Positions 28,563-37,245 of a stretch of 64,000 nt of DNA are shown piece by piece. The notes below the pieces were generated by a model. It saw only the letters and a list, made by a program, of their open reading frames with translations. It did no database searches and was not told where the DNA came from. The DNA is taken from NCBI GenBank assembly GCA_020249465.1, contig JADCFP010000012.1, positions 24,828 through 88,827 of the forward strand. The letters run 5' to 3'. Position 1 is the first letter of the stretch. Each line of letters begins with the position of its first letter. This DNA comes from Roseomonas sp. Lineage in GTDB: Bacteria; Pseudomonadota; Alphaproteobacteria; Acetobacterales; Acetobacteraceae. The position numbers and the translations under genes are program-made.

Positions 28563-29567
28563 ATGGCCATTACCGCATTGGGCTATCTGGAACTTCGCGC
28601 CAGCCAGTTGGATGATTGGGCCGGCTTCGGCCCGCGTCTGCTTGGGCTGATGCTCGCTGAAAAATCCACGACCGAAATCGCCTTCCGCATGGATGATCGG
28701 CGCCAGCGCGTGATCATCAGCGCTGATGCGCATGATGGCCTCGGCGCCTTTGGCTGGGAAGTGGCGGATGCACCAGCGTTGCAAGCCATGGCGGCACGCC
28801 TGGAAGCGGCGGGGCATCGCGTGGCAGCCGGCAGCGCCGCCTTGGCCGCGCGGCGGCATGTGGCGGAGGTGATTGTCACCGCCGATCCGCTCGGCAATCG
28901 GGTGGAGTTGTTTCATGGGCCGGAAGTGACCGACCGGCCTTTCATCCCTGGCCGCGCGATTTCCGGCTTTCGCACCGGGCCGCTCGGCATGGGCCATGCC
29001 GTCTTGAATGTGACGCGCATTGAAGATGTACTGCCCTTCTATCGGGAAGTGCTCGGCTTTGGGCTTTCGGATTGGGTGGAAAATCCCTTCCGCGCCTATT
29101 TCATGCATGTGAATGGCCGGCATCATTCGCTGGCACTGATTGAAACGGGCAAGGCATCCTTGCATCACCTCATGATGGAATGCCTGAGCCTCGATGATGT
29201 CGGGCAGGGCTATGACATTGCGCTGTCTGAGGAAGGCCGCATCGGCACCACGCTTGGCCGCCACACCAATGATTGGATGACAAGTTTTTATGCGCGCACG
29301 CCGGGGGGCTTTCTGGTCGAATATGGCTGGGGCGGGCGGCATATAGACCCTGGCTCTTGGCAGGCCGAGCGTATGGATAGCGGACCAAGCCTATGGGGCC
29401 ATGATCGGCATTGGGCCGGGGCAGAAGCGGTCGCCAGGGGGCGAGATATGCGCATGGCTGCGGCAGCGCGCGGCGAAAGGGCGCCGGTGCAGGTGCTACC
29501 CGGCAATCACACTCTAATGCCTGGCGCCTGCCCCTGGTGGGATGGGCTGCGCGGCGCGGCGGAATAG
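28563..29567 (+). CDS. Extradiol ring-cleavage dioxygenase (VOC fold, BphC-like)
   Basis: The 334-residue protein has two vicinal-oxygen-chelate halves, as in 2,3-dihydroxybiphenyl 1,2-dioxygenase. The iron ligands are likely the histidine in MGHAVLNV near residue 145, the histidine in LHHLMMECL near 205 and the glutamate in GFLVEYGWGG near 262. It would open a catechol-type ring in the meta position. ATG 28563 sits 66 bases downstream of the divergent Bug gene start; longer in-frame forms have no supporting ribosome site. Together with the amidohydrolase it forms an aromatic-degradation patch. Confidence 0.88.
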   Translation: MAITALGYLELRASQLDDWAGFGPRLLGLMLAEKSTTEIAFRMDDRRQRVIISADAHDGLGAFGWEVADAPALQAMAARLEAAGHRVAAGSAALAARRHVAEVIVTADPLGNRVELFHGPEVTDRPFIPGRAISGFRTGPLGMGHAVLNVTRIEDVLPFYREVLGFGLSDWVENPFRAYFMHVNGRHHSLALIETGKASLHHLMMECLSLDDVGQGYDIALSEEGRIGTTLGRHTNDWMTSFYARTPGGFLVEYGWGGRHIDPGSWQAERMDSGPSLWGHDRHWAGAEAVARGRDMRMAAAARGERAPVQVLPGNHTLMPGACPWWDGLRGAAE

Positions 29568-29637
29568 CGCGCGGCTTTTCCTTGCAATCCCCACTATCCC
29601 CAGGGGGCGACTCCTCCGCGCTGGGCTATAAGGGCGC

Positions 29638-31164
29638 ATGAATAATTTTGACCCATCGCCCGGCGCCACCCCCGGGGCAGGTTTGCTCGGCTTGTCGCAG
29701 CGTATTCCGCCGTCCAATTTGGCCGCCGAACAGGCGCTGCTGGGCGCGCTTTTGGCCAATAACAAGGCGTTTGAACGTGTCGGCGAATATCTGGCGCCGG
29801 AACACTTCGCCGATCCGGTGCATGGGCGGATTTTCCACGCCATCAAGCGCCGCGTGGAAGCGGGCCAGCTTGCCGATGCGGTGACGCTCCGCGCCGAGTT
29901 TGAACATTCCGGATTATTGGATGAGGTCGGCGGCCCGGCCTATTTGGCGCAGCTTCTCTCGGCCATGGTCGGTGTCATTAATGCCGGCGAATATGGCCAG
30001 GTGATCTATGATGCCTGGCTCCGCCGCCAATTGGTGGATTTGGGCGAGGTGGTGGTGAACCGCGCCTTTGGTGCGGAAGCCGAATTGGACGCCAAGGCGC
30101 AATTGGAATCCGCCGAACAGGCCTTGTTCGAATTGGCCAAGGAAGGCGGCGCGGGGGAGGGTGGTTTCCTCACTTTTGAACGCGCCCTGACCATCGCCGT
30201 GCATCACGCGGAAAAGGCTTTCACCACACCTGGCGGGGTTTCCGGCCTGCCAACAGGCTTGCGCGATTTGGACAACAAGACCGGCGGGCTGCACCCATCC
30301 GATCTGCTGATCATTGCGGGCCGGCCTGGCATGGGCAAAACGGCTCTTGCGACCAAAATCGCCTTTGGCGCGGCGAAATCCGTGCTGCGCGCCGCGCAGG
30401 AATCGGATCCGAATGCAGTGCCCAAGGGTGGGGTTGCGCTTTTCTCCCTCGAAATGAGTGCGGATCAATTGGCAACACGTTTGCTGGCCGAGGAATCACG
30501 CATTTCCGGGGATCGCATCCGGCGCGGTGAAATCAGCCAGCGCGATTTTGACCGGTTTCTGGAAGTCAGCCGCGAATTGGCATCGCTGCCCTTGCATATT
30601 GATGACACGCCGGCGATCAGCATTTCGGCGCTGCGCACGCGCTGCCGGCGTTTGCAGCGCACCAAAGGGCTTGATCTGATTGTGGTTGACTATTTGCAAT
30701 TGATGCGCCCGGCAGCGGGCACGCGGCCGGAAAGCCGAGTACTCGAAATCAGCATGATCACCCAGGGGCTGAAGGCACTCGCCAAGGAATTATCGGTGCC
30801 GGTGATTGCGCTGTCGCAGTTGTCGCGTGCCGTGGAAAGCCGTGAGGACAAGCGCCCGCAGCTTTCGGATTTGCGTGAATCAGGGTCGATCGAACAGGAT
30901 GCCGATGTGGTCATGTTCGTCTATCGTGATGATTATTATTTGATGCAGCGCGCACCGAAGGAGCTTGCCTACGACAACACAGAGAAATTCCAGGGTGCCC
31001 TGGATAAATGGCAGAAGGACATGGAAATGGCGCATAACAAGGCGGAGCTGATCATCGCCAAGCAGCGCCATGGCCCAACCGGCACCATCAAATTGTTCTT
31101 CGAAGCGGAATTCACCCGCTTTGGGGATTTGGATACCCAGCATGATGATGGTTTTGCGGGCTGA
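29638..31164 (+). CDS. dnaB: Replicative DNA helicase
   Basis: DnaB unwinds DNA at the replication fork as a hexamer. The 508-residue protein has the N-terminal primase-interaction domain (PPSNLAAEQALLGALLA near residue 24) and the RecA-like C-terminal domain with Walker A AGRPGMGKTALA near 227, FSLEMSADQLATR near 270, Walker B LDLIVVDYLQLM near 345, and the arginine-rich LRESGSIEQDADVVMFVYR near 410. The ATG at 29638 is preceded by a TATAAG-like stretch but has no strong ribosome site. It leads a conserved dnaB-alr-mlaE-mlaF series. Confidence 0.97.
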   Translation: MNNFDPSPGATPGAGLLGLSQRIPPSNLAAEQALLGALLANNKAFERVGEYLAPEHFADPVHGRIFHAIKRRVEAGQLADAVTLRAEFEHSGLLDEVGGPAYLAQLLSAMVGVINAGEYGQVIYDAWLRRQLVDLGEVVVNRAFGAEAELDAKAQLESAEQALFELAKEGGAGEGGFLTFERALTIAVHHAEKAFTTPGGVSGLPTGLRDLDNKTGGLHPSDLLIIAGRPGMGKTALATKIAFGAAKSVLRAAQESDPNAVPKGGVALFSLEMSADQLATRLLAEESRISGDRIRRGEISQRDFDRFLEVSRELASLPLHIDDTPAISISALRTRCRRLQRTKGLDLIVVDYLQLMRPAAGTRPESRVLEISMITQGLKALAKELSVPVIALSQLSRAVESREDKRPQLSDLRESGSIEQDADVVMFVYRDDYYLMQRAPKELAYDNTEKFQGALDKWQKDMEMAHNKAELIIAKQRHGPTGTIKLFFEAEFTRFGDLDTQHDDGFAG

Positions 31165-31176
31165 TCCCGCTTTTGC

Positions 31177-32259
31177 ATGATGGACCCAACCGCGGTTCTG
31201 CATATTGACCTTGCGGCCATTGCGGCGAATTGGCGCGCGCTGGCGGCACGCGCGGCACCCGGCGCGGTCGCAGGGGTGGTGAAGGCCAATGCCTATGGGC
31301 TTGGTGCGGCGCGCGTCGCGCCTGCGCTACATGCCGCAGGCTGCCGGCATTTCTTTGTCGCGCATCTGGCCGAAGGCATCGCGCTGCGCGCAGCCCTTGG
31401 CGCCGGGCCGATGATTGCCGTGTTGAATGGCTTCGTGCCCGGCGCGGACCAGGACGCTGGCCTGGTCCCGGTGTTGAACAGCCTTGGCGATGTGCTTGCC
31501 CATGCGGCTGCGGGACGCAGCGCGAACTGGGCGCAACCTGCGCTGTTGCATCTGGATACCGGCATGGCGCGGCTTGGGCTGGATGCAGGCGAACAGGCGC
31601 GGCTTGCCACCGATCGCTCTCTGCTGGCGGGGCTCGATCTGCTTTACGTCATGTCGCATCTGGCCTGCGCGGATGAACCGGATCATCCCTTGAATGCCGA
31701 ACAGGCCGCGCGTTTTGCCCGCGCCTGTGCGGTTCTGCCAAGGCTCAAGCGGTCCTTCGCCAATTCATCAGGGCTGTTTTTGGGCGCGGATTACGCCTCA
31801 GACCTCGCCCGGCCAGGCTGCGCGCTTTACGGCATCAACCCCACCCCCGGCGCCCCCAACCCGATGCGGCCGGTGATCCGGCTGGAAGCGCCCATTCTGC
31901 AAATCCGTGATATCCCGGCCGGTGCCTCGGTAGGCTATGGCGCTTCCTTCATGGCAGCGCGCCCCAGCCGGATCGCCACCATTGCGGTTGGCTACGCGGA
32001 CGGCTACCTGAGAAGCCTATCCGGGCGAGGTGTCGCGGCCTATCGCGACATGATTCTGCCGATGGTGGGGCGCGTTTCCATGGATTTGATCACGCTGGAT
32101 GTGACGGAAGCGCCGGGGCTGGCGCCGGGGGATCGCGTCACGCTGATTGGCGGTAATGCGCCACCGCCGGATGATCTGGCAGCGCAAGCCGGCACGATTG
32201 GCTATGAGATCCTGACCTCATTCGGCGACCGCTACCGCCGCGACTACGGGGCGGGCTGA
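31177..32259 (+). CDS. alr: Alanine racemase
   Basis: Alr interconverts L- and D-alanine with PLP to supply peptidoglycan precursors. The 360-residue protein has the PLP lysine in VVKANAYGLGAARV near residue 31, LLHLDTGMARLGLD near 125, the second catalytic tyrosine in VGYGASFM near 250, and the C-terminal VGRVSMDLITLDV. It lies 12 bases after dnaB, the order typical of alphaproteobacteria, and two bases before mlaE. Two adjacent ATG codons are possible starts; 31177 is used. Confidence 0.95.
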   Translation: MMDPTAVLHIDLAAIAANWRALAARAAPGAVAGVVKANAYGLGAARVAPALHAAGCRHFFVAHLAEGIALRAALGAGPMIAVLNGFVPGADQDAGLVPVLNSLGDVLAHAAAGRSANWAQPALLHLDTGMARLGLDAGEQARLATDRSLLAGLDLLYVMSHLACADEPDHPLNAEQAARFARACAVLPRLKRSFANSSGLFLGADYASDLARPGCALYGINPTPGAPNPMRPVIRLEAPILQIRDIPAGASVGYGASFMAARPSRIATIAVGYADGYLRSLSGRGVAAYRDMILPMVGRVSMDLITLDVTEAPGLAPGDRVTLIGGNAPPPDDLAAQAGTIGYEILTSFGDRYRRDYGAG

Positions 32260-32261
32260 GC

Positions 32262-33047
32262 TTGGCCGCGATCCTCGATCCCGTCGCCACCCTTGGCCGC
32301 GCCGTGCTGGGTGCGCTGCAGCGCATTGGCGCGGTGGTGCTGTTCGCGCTGGAGGGTATTTCGCATCTGCTGCGCCCGCCCTTTTATGGCCGGCTGTTTT
32401 TGCGCCATGTGGTGGAAATTGGTTATTTCTCGCTGCCCGTCGTGGCGCTGACGGCGATTTTCACCGGCATGGTGCTGGCGCTGCAAACTTATACGGGTTT
32501 CGCGCGCTTCAATGCCGAGGGGGCGGTCGCGAATGTTGTGGTGCTTTCCATCACGCGCGAATTGGGCCCGGTGATTGCTGGGCTGATGGTGGCTGGGCGT
32601 ATTGGTGCTGCCTTTGCCGCTGAAATCGGCACCATGCGCGTGACCGATCAGATTGACGCGCTGACCACGCTTTCCACCAACCCGATGAAATACCTGGTTG
32701 CACCGCGGCTTTTGGCCGGCGCCATCGCCTTGCCCTTTCTGGTGCTGATTGCCGATACGCTGGGCGTGATGGGTGGCTGGCTGATTGGCACGGCAAAGCT
32801 TGGCTTCAGTTCTGCCGGGTATCTGCGCGCGACGCTTGATTTCATGCAAACCATGGATGTGGTCTCGGGCCTCGTGAAGGCATCGGTCTTTGGTTTTATT
32901 ATCGCGCTGATGGGCTGCTGGTGTGGCTATAACAGCAAGGGCGGCGCGCAGGGTGTGGGTGCTGCGGCAACATCGGCGGTGGTGACATCTTCCATCCTGA
33001 TCCTGGCGCTTGATTACATCATCACCGAAATGTTCTTCGCGCGATGA
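32262..33047 (+). CDS. mlaE: MlaE-family ABC transporter permease
   Basis: The 261-residue integral membrane protein is the permease of an Mla-type phospholipid transport complex, which moves lipids between the outer and inner membranes. It has five or six hydrophobic segments and the family block VLSITRELGPVIAGLMVAGRIGAAFAAEIGTMRVTDQIDAL near residues 87-130, where ELGP and MRVTEQIDAL-like motifs are diagnostic. The start is TTG at 32262, directly after the alr stop; no nearer ATG fits. Its stop overlaps the mlaF start by four bases (ATGA). Confidence 0.92.
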   Translation: MAAILDPVATLGRAVLGALQRIGAVVLFALEGISHLLRPPFYGRLFLRHVVEIGYFSLPVVALTAIFTGMVLALQTYTGFARFNAEGAVANVVVLSITRELGPVIAGLMVAGRIGAAFAAEIGTMRVTDQIDALTTLSTNPMKYLVAPRLLAGAIALPFLVLIADTLGVMGGWLIGTAKLGFSSAGYLRATLDFMQTMDVVSGLVKASVFGFIIALMGCWCGYNSKGGAQGVGAAATSAVVTSSILILALDYIITEMFFAR

Positions 33048-33820
33048 GTGGCGCGGTGCCGAAAATCCGCCTGCGCGGGCTGTCAAAAGCCTTTGGCCCG
33101 AAGCAGGTGCTGGATGGCGTGGACCTCGATATCCGCGCGGGCCATGGCATGGTCATTCTGGGTGGCTCTGGTTCTGGCAAATCCGTCACCATCAAATGCA
33201 TTCTGGGGTTGATTGAACCCGATGCCGGCAGCATTGAAATTGATGGCCGCAACATCCTGACCTTGCCGCGGCGGGAGCGTGAGGCGCTGAATGACCGCAT
33301 CGGCATGCTGTTTCAGAACGGCGCGCTGTTTGACAGCCTGCCGGTCTGGGAAAATGTCTGCTTCAAGCTACTGGCGCAAAAGCGCATTGCCCGCGCCCGT
33401 GCGCGCGACAAGGCGGCCGAGGTCCTGGCGCAAGTGGGCCTTGCCGCATCGGTGGGTGATCTTTCGCCGTCTGAGCTTTCGGGCGGCATGCAAAAGCGCG
33501 TCGCACTCGCCCGCGCCATCGCCGCCGAGCCCGAGATCATTTTCTTCGATGAACCGACAACCGGCCTTGATCCCATCATGGGCGCGGTGATTGATGGGCT
33601 GATTGTGGATGTAGTGCATCGGCTGGGCGCCACGGCGGTTTCCATCACGCATGACATGGCAAGCGCGCGCCGCATCGGCGATGATGCCGCCATGATCCAT
33701 AAGGGCCGCATCATCTGGACCGGTGAGGCCGCGAAGCTTGGCGATACCGGCAATGCCATGGTGGACCAATTCGCCCGTGGTGAGCGGGAAGGGCCGATAC
33801 AGATGGAATTGAGGAAGTAG
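33044..33820 (+). CDS. mlaF: MlaF-family ABC transporter ATP-binding protein
   Basis: The 258-residue ATPase powers the Mla phospholipid transporter. It shows Walker A LGGSGSGKSVTIK near residue 39, the Q-loop LFQNGALFDSLPVWENV near 88, the signature SELSGGMQKRVALARAIA near 142 and Walker B IIFFDEPTTGLDPIMG near 165, followed by the switch histidine ITHD. Overlap with mlaE implies coupled translation. No mlaD (MCE substrate-binding) gene follows, so the third component must be encoded elsewhere. Confidence 0.94.
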   Translation: MSGAVPKIRLRGLSKAFGPKQVLDGVDLDIRAGHGMVILGGSGSGKSVTIKCILGLIEPDAGSIEIDGRNILTLPRREREALNDRIGMLFQNGALFDSLPVWENVCFKLLAQKRIARARARDKAAEVLAQVGLAASVGDLSPSELSGGMQKRVALARAIAAEPEIIFFDEPTTGLDPIMGAVIDGLIVDVVHRLGATAVSITHDMASARRIGDDAAMIHKGRIIWTGEAAKLGDTGNAMVDQFARGEREGPIQMELRK

Positions 33821-33917
33821 GGACGCAGATCAAAAAGAAAGTGCGTCTAAGACCCCGCGAAATATCTGCAGGGTCAGGTTTCCCAAGCCTCATGAGGTCT
33901 TCTGGCAGCGTTTGACT

Positions 33918-33961
33918 GGAGCGTGTTGCGTTCACATGGGGTCACGCAATCCGCCCTAATC
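33918..33961. repeat. 44-bp palindromic repeat, copy A, at a Bug stop codon
   Basis: Read on the minus strand, this 44-base element begins with GATTAG, which is the last codon and stop of the Bug gene, and continues as an imperfect palindrome with TTGCGT and ACGCAA arms. A second copy of the same length is at 37246-37289. Upstream of it (33821-33917) lie small hairpins such as GACGCA/TGCGTC and CCTCATGAGG. Confidence 0.8.
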
Positions 33962-34924
33962 AGCGGTCGCCCCGGAAGCGCGGATAATCGGAATCCATAG
34001 CGCCAATTGCTGATCCCAAAACACTGCCAATTCCGCTGCGCTGGTGCCCCTTGGGTCAACGCCAACATCCATCAGCCTTTGGCGAATGGTGGGGTCTGCC
34101 ACGGCCTCTCGGGCGGCGCGTTCCAGCCGCGCGACAACTGCAGGCGGCGTGCCCTGCGGCGCAAATACCGCATGCCAATTATAGCTTTCATAGCCAGGCA
34201 GTCCGGCTTCTTCGGCGGTGGGTACCTCAGGCAGGGTTGGGTTGCGCTGGCGCGTGCCCATGGCGAGCGCGCGCAATTGCCCCGCGCGCACCTGCGGGAT
34301 CACGGAAGGGAGTGTGTCCACCATCATGTCAATGCGCCCGGCCAAAAGATCGCTCATCGCAGGGCCCGATCCGCGATAGGGCACATGCAGCATCTCGGCG
34401 CCCGCCATACTCGCCAGCATATGTGCGGAAAGATGCACAATCGTGCCGGCGCCGGAACTCGCATAGCTGTATTTGCCGGGATTGGCGCGGATCAGCGCAA
34501 TGAATTCCGCAAGATTGGCCGCCGGCAGGCGCGGATTGACGATGACAATATTGGGCACCGTGCCGACCAGCGATACGGGAATGAAGGCGCGGCGCACATC
34601 AAAGGACAGGTTGCGATACAGCCCGGCATTCAGCACGGCGGAAGACATGGAATGAAACGCAATGGTATAGCCATCCGCCGGCGCGGCAAGCACCGCTTCA
34701 GACCCAATCACACCGCCGCTGCCACCGCGATTTTCAACCGCAATGCTCTGACCGAGCTTTTCCGACATGCCTTGCGCCGCAATACGCGCCACCAAATCCG
34801 CGGAACCGCCTGCGGCTAAGGGCACGATCATGCGAATGGGGCGTGCGGGATAGGCTTCCGGCGCTGTCTGCCCGAAGGCGGGCGCAGCGCAGAGCAGGCA
34901 AAGCAGGGCAAGCAGTCGCATCAT
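33956..34924 (-). CDS. Bug/TctC-family periplasmic substrate-binding protein
   Basis: A 322-residue orphan Bug receptor with a Sec signal (MMRLLALLCLLCAAPAFGQ). Family blocks are IRMIVPLAAGGSADLVARIA near residue 32, IAVENRGGSGGVIG near 60, and LHVPYRGSGPAMSDLLAG near 175. Start codons at 34933, 34924 and 34921 are in frame; 34924 is preferred since GGGAG is nine bases upstream. The last codon and stop lie inside a 44-base palindromic repeat. It is convergent with mlaF. Confidence 0.9.
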   Translation of the reverse strand: MMRLLALLCLLCAAPAFGQTAPEAYPARPIRMIVPLAAGGSADLVARIAAQGMSEKLGQSIAVENRGGSGGVIGSEAVLAAPADGYTIAFHSMSSAVLNAGLYRNLSFDVRRAFIPVSLVGTVPNIVIVNPRLPAANLAEFIALIRANPGKYSYASSGAGTIVHLSAHMLASMAGAEMLHVPYRGSGPAMSDLLAGRIDMMVDTLPSVIPQVRAGQLRALAMGTRQRNPTLPEVPTAEEAGLPGYESYNWHAVFAPQGTPPAVVARLERAAREAVADPTIRQRLMDVGVDPRGTSAAELAVFWDQQLALWIPIIRASGATAD

Positions 34925-35052
34925 GGCGCGCATCTCCCAGTTCCATCTTTCGCGCCACACTAACCTTCCGGGGCGTTGGCGCAAACTGCCCCGGTTGACC
35001 GCCCCGCGCCGTCGCGCCAGCCTGCGCCATCCAATCCAGAAGGAGCAGAAAA

Positions 35053-35451
35053 ATGTCCGACGATCAGGCGCTGTTTGACAAGGGTTTGCCCATCCGCCGT
35101 GCGGTGTTGGGCCCGGAATATGTGGATTCTTCCATGGCCAAGGCCGATGAATTCATGATGTCCTTCCAGCGCGCAACCACTGCCTGGGCCTGGGGCTGGG
35201 CTTGGGGCGACCCGACGCTGGACCGCAAGACACGCTCACTGCTCAACCTTGCGATGCTGACCGCGCTGGGCAAAATCCCGGAGGTGAAGCTGCACGTGAA
35301 GGGCGCGCTCAATAACGGCATCACTGTGGATGAGATCAAGGCGACGCTCCTGCACGCCACGGCCTATTGCGGCATTCCTGCCGGGCTTGATGCCTTCAAG
35401 GCCGCGCATGAGGTGCTGATCGCCGAAGGCGCCATTCCGGGGAAGAAGTGA
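35053..35451 (+). CDS. Carboxymuconolactone decarboxylase family protein
   Basis: The 132-residue helical protein resembles 4-carboxymuconolactone decarboxylase, which acts in protocatechuate degradation. The core is RTRSLLNLAMLTALGK-like sequence (RKTRSLLNLAMLTALGKIPE near residue 60) and HVKGALNNGITVDEIKATLLHATAYCGIPAG near 80. The AhpD-type CxxC is absent, so a peroxidase role is unlikely. ATG 35053 follows AGGAGCAG. Its stop overlaps the next start by one base (TGATG), giving a three-gene operon with a dehydrogenase and an MBL-fold hydrolase. Confidence 0.88.
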   Translation: MSDDQALFDKGLPIRRAVLGPEYVDSSMAKADEFMMSFQRATTAWAWGWAWGDPTLDRKTRSLLNLAMLTALGKIPEVKLHVKGALNNGITVDEIKATLLHATAYCGIPAGLDAFKAAHEVLIAEGAIPGKK

Positions 35452-36359
35452 TGTCTGCATCCCTGAAGCGCATCGCCTTTGCCGGCATCGGCAATATGGG
35501 TTGGCCCATGGCGGCCAATCTGGTGAAGGCGGGTTTTGAAGTCACGGTCTGTGATGTGGTGCCTGGCCGCGCCGCGTCCTTCGCGACCGAGATCGGCGCC
35601 AAAGCCGCCGCAACGCCAGCCGAAGCTGCCAATGGCGCGGATTGCGTGGTGATGATTGTGCCAACCAGCAAGCAGGTGGGTGAAGCTGTGGAAGCCATGC
35701 TGCCATCGCTGAAAGCCGGCATGCTGGTGATTGACATGACATCCGGCCAACCAGGCCGTACGCGAGAGATCGCTGCGATGCTGGCAGGCCATGGCGTTGC
35801 GATGATTGATTGCCCGGTCTCGGGCGGCGTGCCGCGTGCCAAATCCGGCCAGCTTGCCATCATGGTGGGCGGGCCGGCGGCAGAGATTGATCGTGCCGAG
35901 CCCGTGCTGAAGGCGATGGGCACATCCATTTATCGCTGCGGCGATATTGGTGCCGGGCAGGCCATGAAGGCGCTGAATAATCTCGTCTCGGCCGGCGGCT
36001 ATCTGATCGGTGTTGAGGCGCTGTTGATCGGTCAGCGCTTCGGGCTTGACCCGACAACCATGGTGGATGTGCTGAATGCCTCATCCGGCATGAACAATTC
36101 CACGCAAAAGAAGTTCAAGGAATATGTGCTGTCGCGCCGCTTCGATGCGGGGTTCGGGCTTGATCTGATGGTGAAGGATCTGTCCATTGCACTCGAAGTC
36201 GGGCGGGAGACCACGACGCCCGCGCCATTTTCGGCGCTGTGCCGGGAGTTGTGGCTGGCGGCGTCAACATCGCTTGGGCCGGGGGTGGATCACACCGCGC
36301 TTGCGAAAATGCTGGAACAAATGACCGGCACGGTACTTGGGGGGAACAAGGAATCATGA
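35451..36359 (+). CDS. 3-hydroxyisobutyrate dehydrogenase-like NAD(P)-dependent oxidoreductase
   Basis: The 302-residue beta-hydroxyacid dehydrogenase has the dinucleotide motif FAGIGNMGWPMAANLVKAGF near residue 9, the substrate loop MIDCPVSGGVPRAKSGQLAIMVGG near 117, and the catalytic lysine in AMKALNNLVSAGGYL near 172. It would oxidise a 3-hydroxyacid or reduce a semialdehyde or tartronate-type substrate. ATG 35451 overlaps the upstream stop by one base, and its own stop overlaps the lactonase ATG (ATGA), so the three enzymes are co-translated. Confidence 0.9.
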   Translation: MSASLKRIAFAGIGNMGWPMAANLVKAGFEVTVCDVVPGRAASFATEIGAKAAATPAEAANGADCVVMIVPTSKQVGEAVEAMLPSLKAGMLVIDMTSGQPGRTREIAAMLAGHGVAMIDCPVSGGVPRAKSGQLAIMVGGPAAEIDRAEPVLKAMGTSIYRCGDIGAGQAMKALNNLVSAGGYLIGVEALLIGQRFGLDPTTMVDVLNASSGMNNSTQKKFKEYVLSRRFDAGFGLDLMVKDLSIALEVGRETTTPAPFSALCRELWLAASTSLGPGVDHTALAKMLEQMTGTVLGGNKES

Positions 36360-37150
36360 ATTGGGAAGCCTATGCCATCCGTTACGGGCGGCATGAACGC
36401 ACGGCGCAGACGAATTTTCTGCTGCCCGTGCCTGATGCGCATGAAGCAATGCCGCTTGATTACTTCATCTGGTTGCTGCGCGCGCCGGATGGGCGGGAAA
36501 TTGTGGTGGATACGGGTTTTGATGAGGAAACTGCCGCTGCCCGGGGCCGCACCATCGCGCGCAATGTGCGCGATAGCCTGAAGGCCATGGGCACGGATGC
36601 CGCCCGGGTATCCGATGTGATCATTACCCATTTGCATTATGATCATGCGGGGTCGCTTGGTATGTTCCCCGGCGCGAAGTTCCATTTGCAGGAACGCGAA
36701 ATGCATTTCGCGACCGGTCGGCACATGTGCGTGCATGCCATCCGCCTGCCTTTTGAAGCCGCACATGTGGTTGCCATGGTGAAGGCGCTTTATGCCGACC
36801 GCGTCGTATTCCATGATGGCGATGGCGAAGTGGCGCCGGGTGTTTCGGTGCATCGCGTCGGTGGGCATTCGGATGGGTTGCAAGTGGTGCGCGTGCAAAC
36901 CGCGCGTGGGCCGGTGGTGCTGGCCTCGGACGCCATGCATTTCTACGCCAATGCACTCAGCGGCAATCCCTTCCCGATCATATTTGATTTGGGAGCGATG
37001 GCGGCTGGTTGGCGCGCGGCGAAGAAGCTCGCAGGCGGCGATGATAGCCGTGTGATTCCAGGGCATGACCCGGATGTGCGGCGGCGCTTTCCGGAAGTGG
37101 CCGGGCAGGGGGGCGAGGTTGTCGCGCTCCATCTGTCGCCGAAGGATTGA
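36356..37150 (+). CDS. MBL-fold lactonase, N-acyl homoserine lactonase family
   Basis: The 264-residue metallo-beta-lactamase-fold protein carries the di-zinc motif ITHLHYDHAGSLGMF near residue 88, a further histidine in VHRVGGHSDGLQVV near 165 and an aspartate in VLASDAMHFY near 190, with VIPGHDPDV near 230. AHL lactonases share this HxHxDH layout. Here, in an operon with a CMD-like protein and a dehydrogenase, it more likely hydrolyses a catabolic lactone than a quorum signal; that is inference. Confidence 0.88.
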   Translation: MNWEAYAIRYGRHERTAQTNFLLPVPDAHEAMPLDYFIWLLRAPDGREIVVDTGFDEETAAARGRTIARNVRDSLKAMGTDAARVSDVIITHLHYDHAGSLGMFPGAKFHLQEREMHFATGRHMCVHAIRLPFEAAHVVAMVKALYADRVVFHDGDGEVAPGVSVHRVGGHSDGLQVVRVQTARGPVVLASDAMHFYANALSGNPFPIIFDLGAMAAGWRAAKKLAGGDDSRVIPGHDPDVRRRFPEVAGQGGEVVALHLSPKD

Positions 37151-37207
37151 CATAAAAAGGGCGCATTAGAATTCCTGAGGCGTCCGTCCAATCAACTTAG
37201 AGCAAAT

Positions 37208-37235
37208 CGCGTTCAGATGGAAAAATCTGAACGCG
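37208..37235. repeat. Perfect 11-bp inverted repeat
   Basis: CGCGTTCAGAT and ATCTGAACGCG flank a 6-base GGAAAA loop, forming a strong stem-loop. It sits in the short gap between a lactonase gene and the LpxL-like gene, just upstream of the 44-base repeat. The loop with GGAA resembles palindromic intergenic repeats common in alphaproteobacteria. Confidence 0.8.
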
Positions 37236-37245
37236 TCAGAGAGGT

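Noticed and set aside
36356..37150. Quorum-quenching AHL lactonase as a firm call
   Set aside because: The motif is shared by many MBL-fold lactonases and the operon suggests catabolism, so the quorum role was not asserted.
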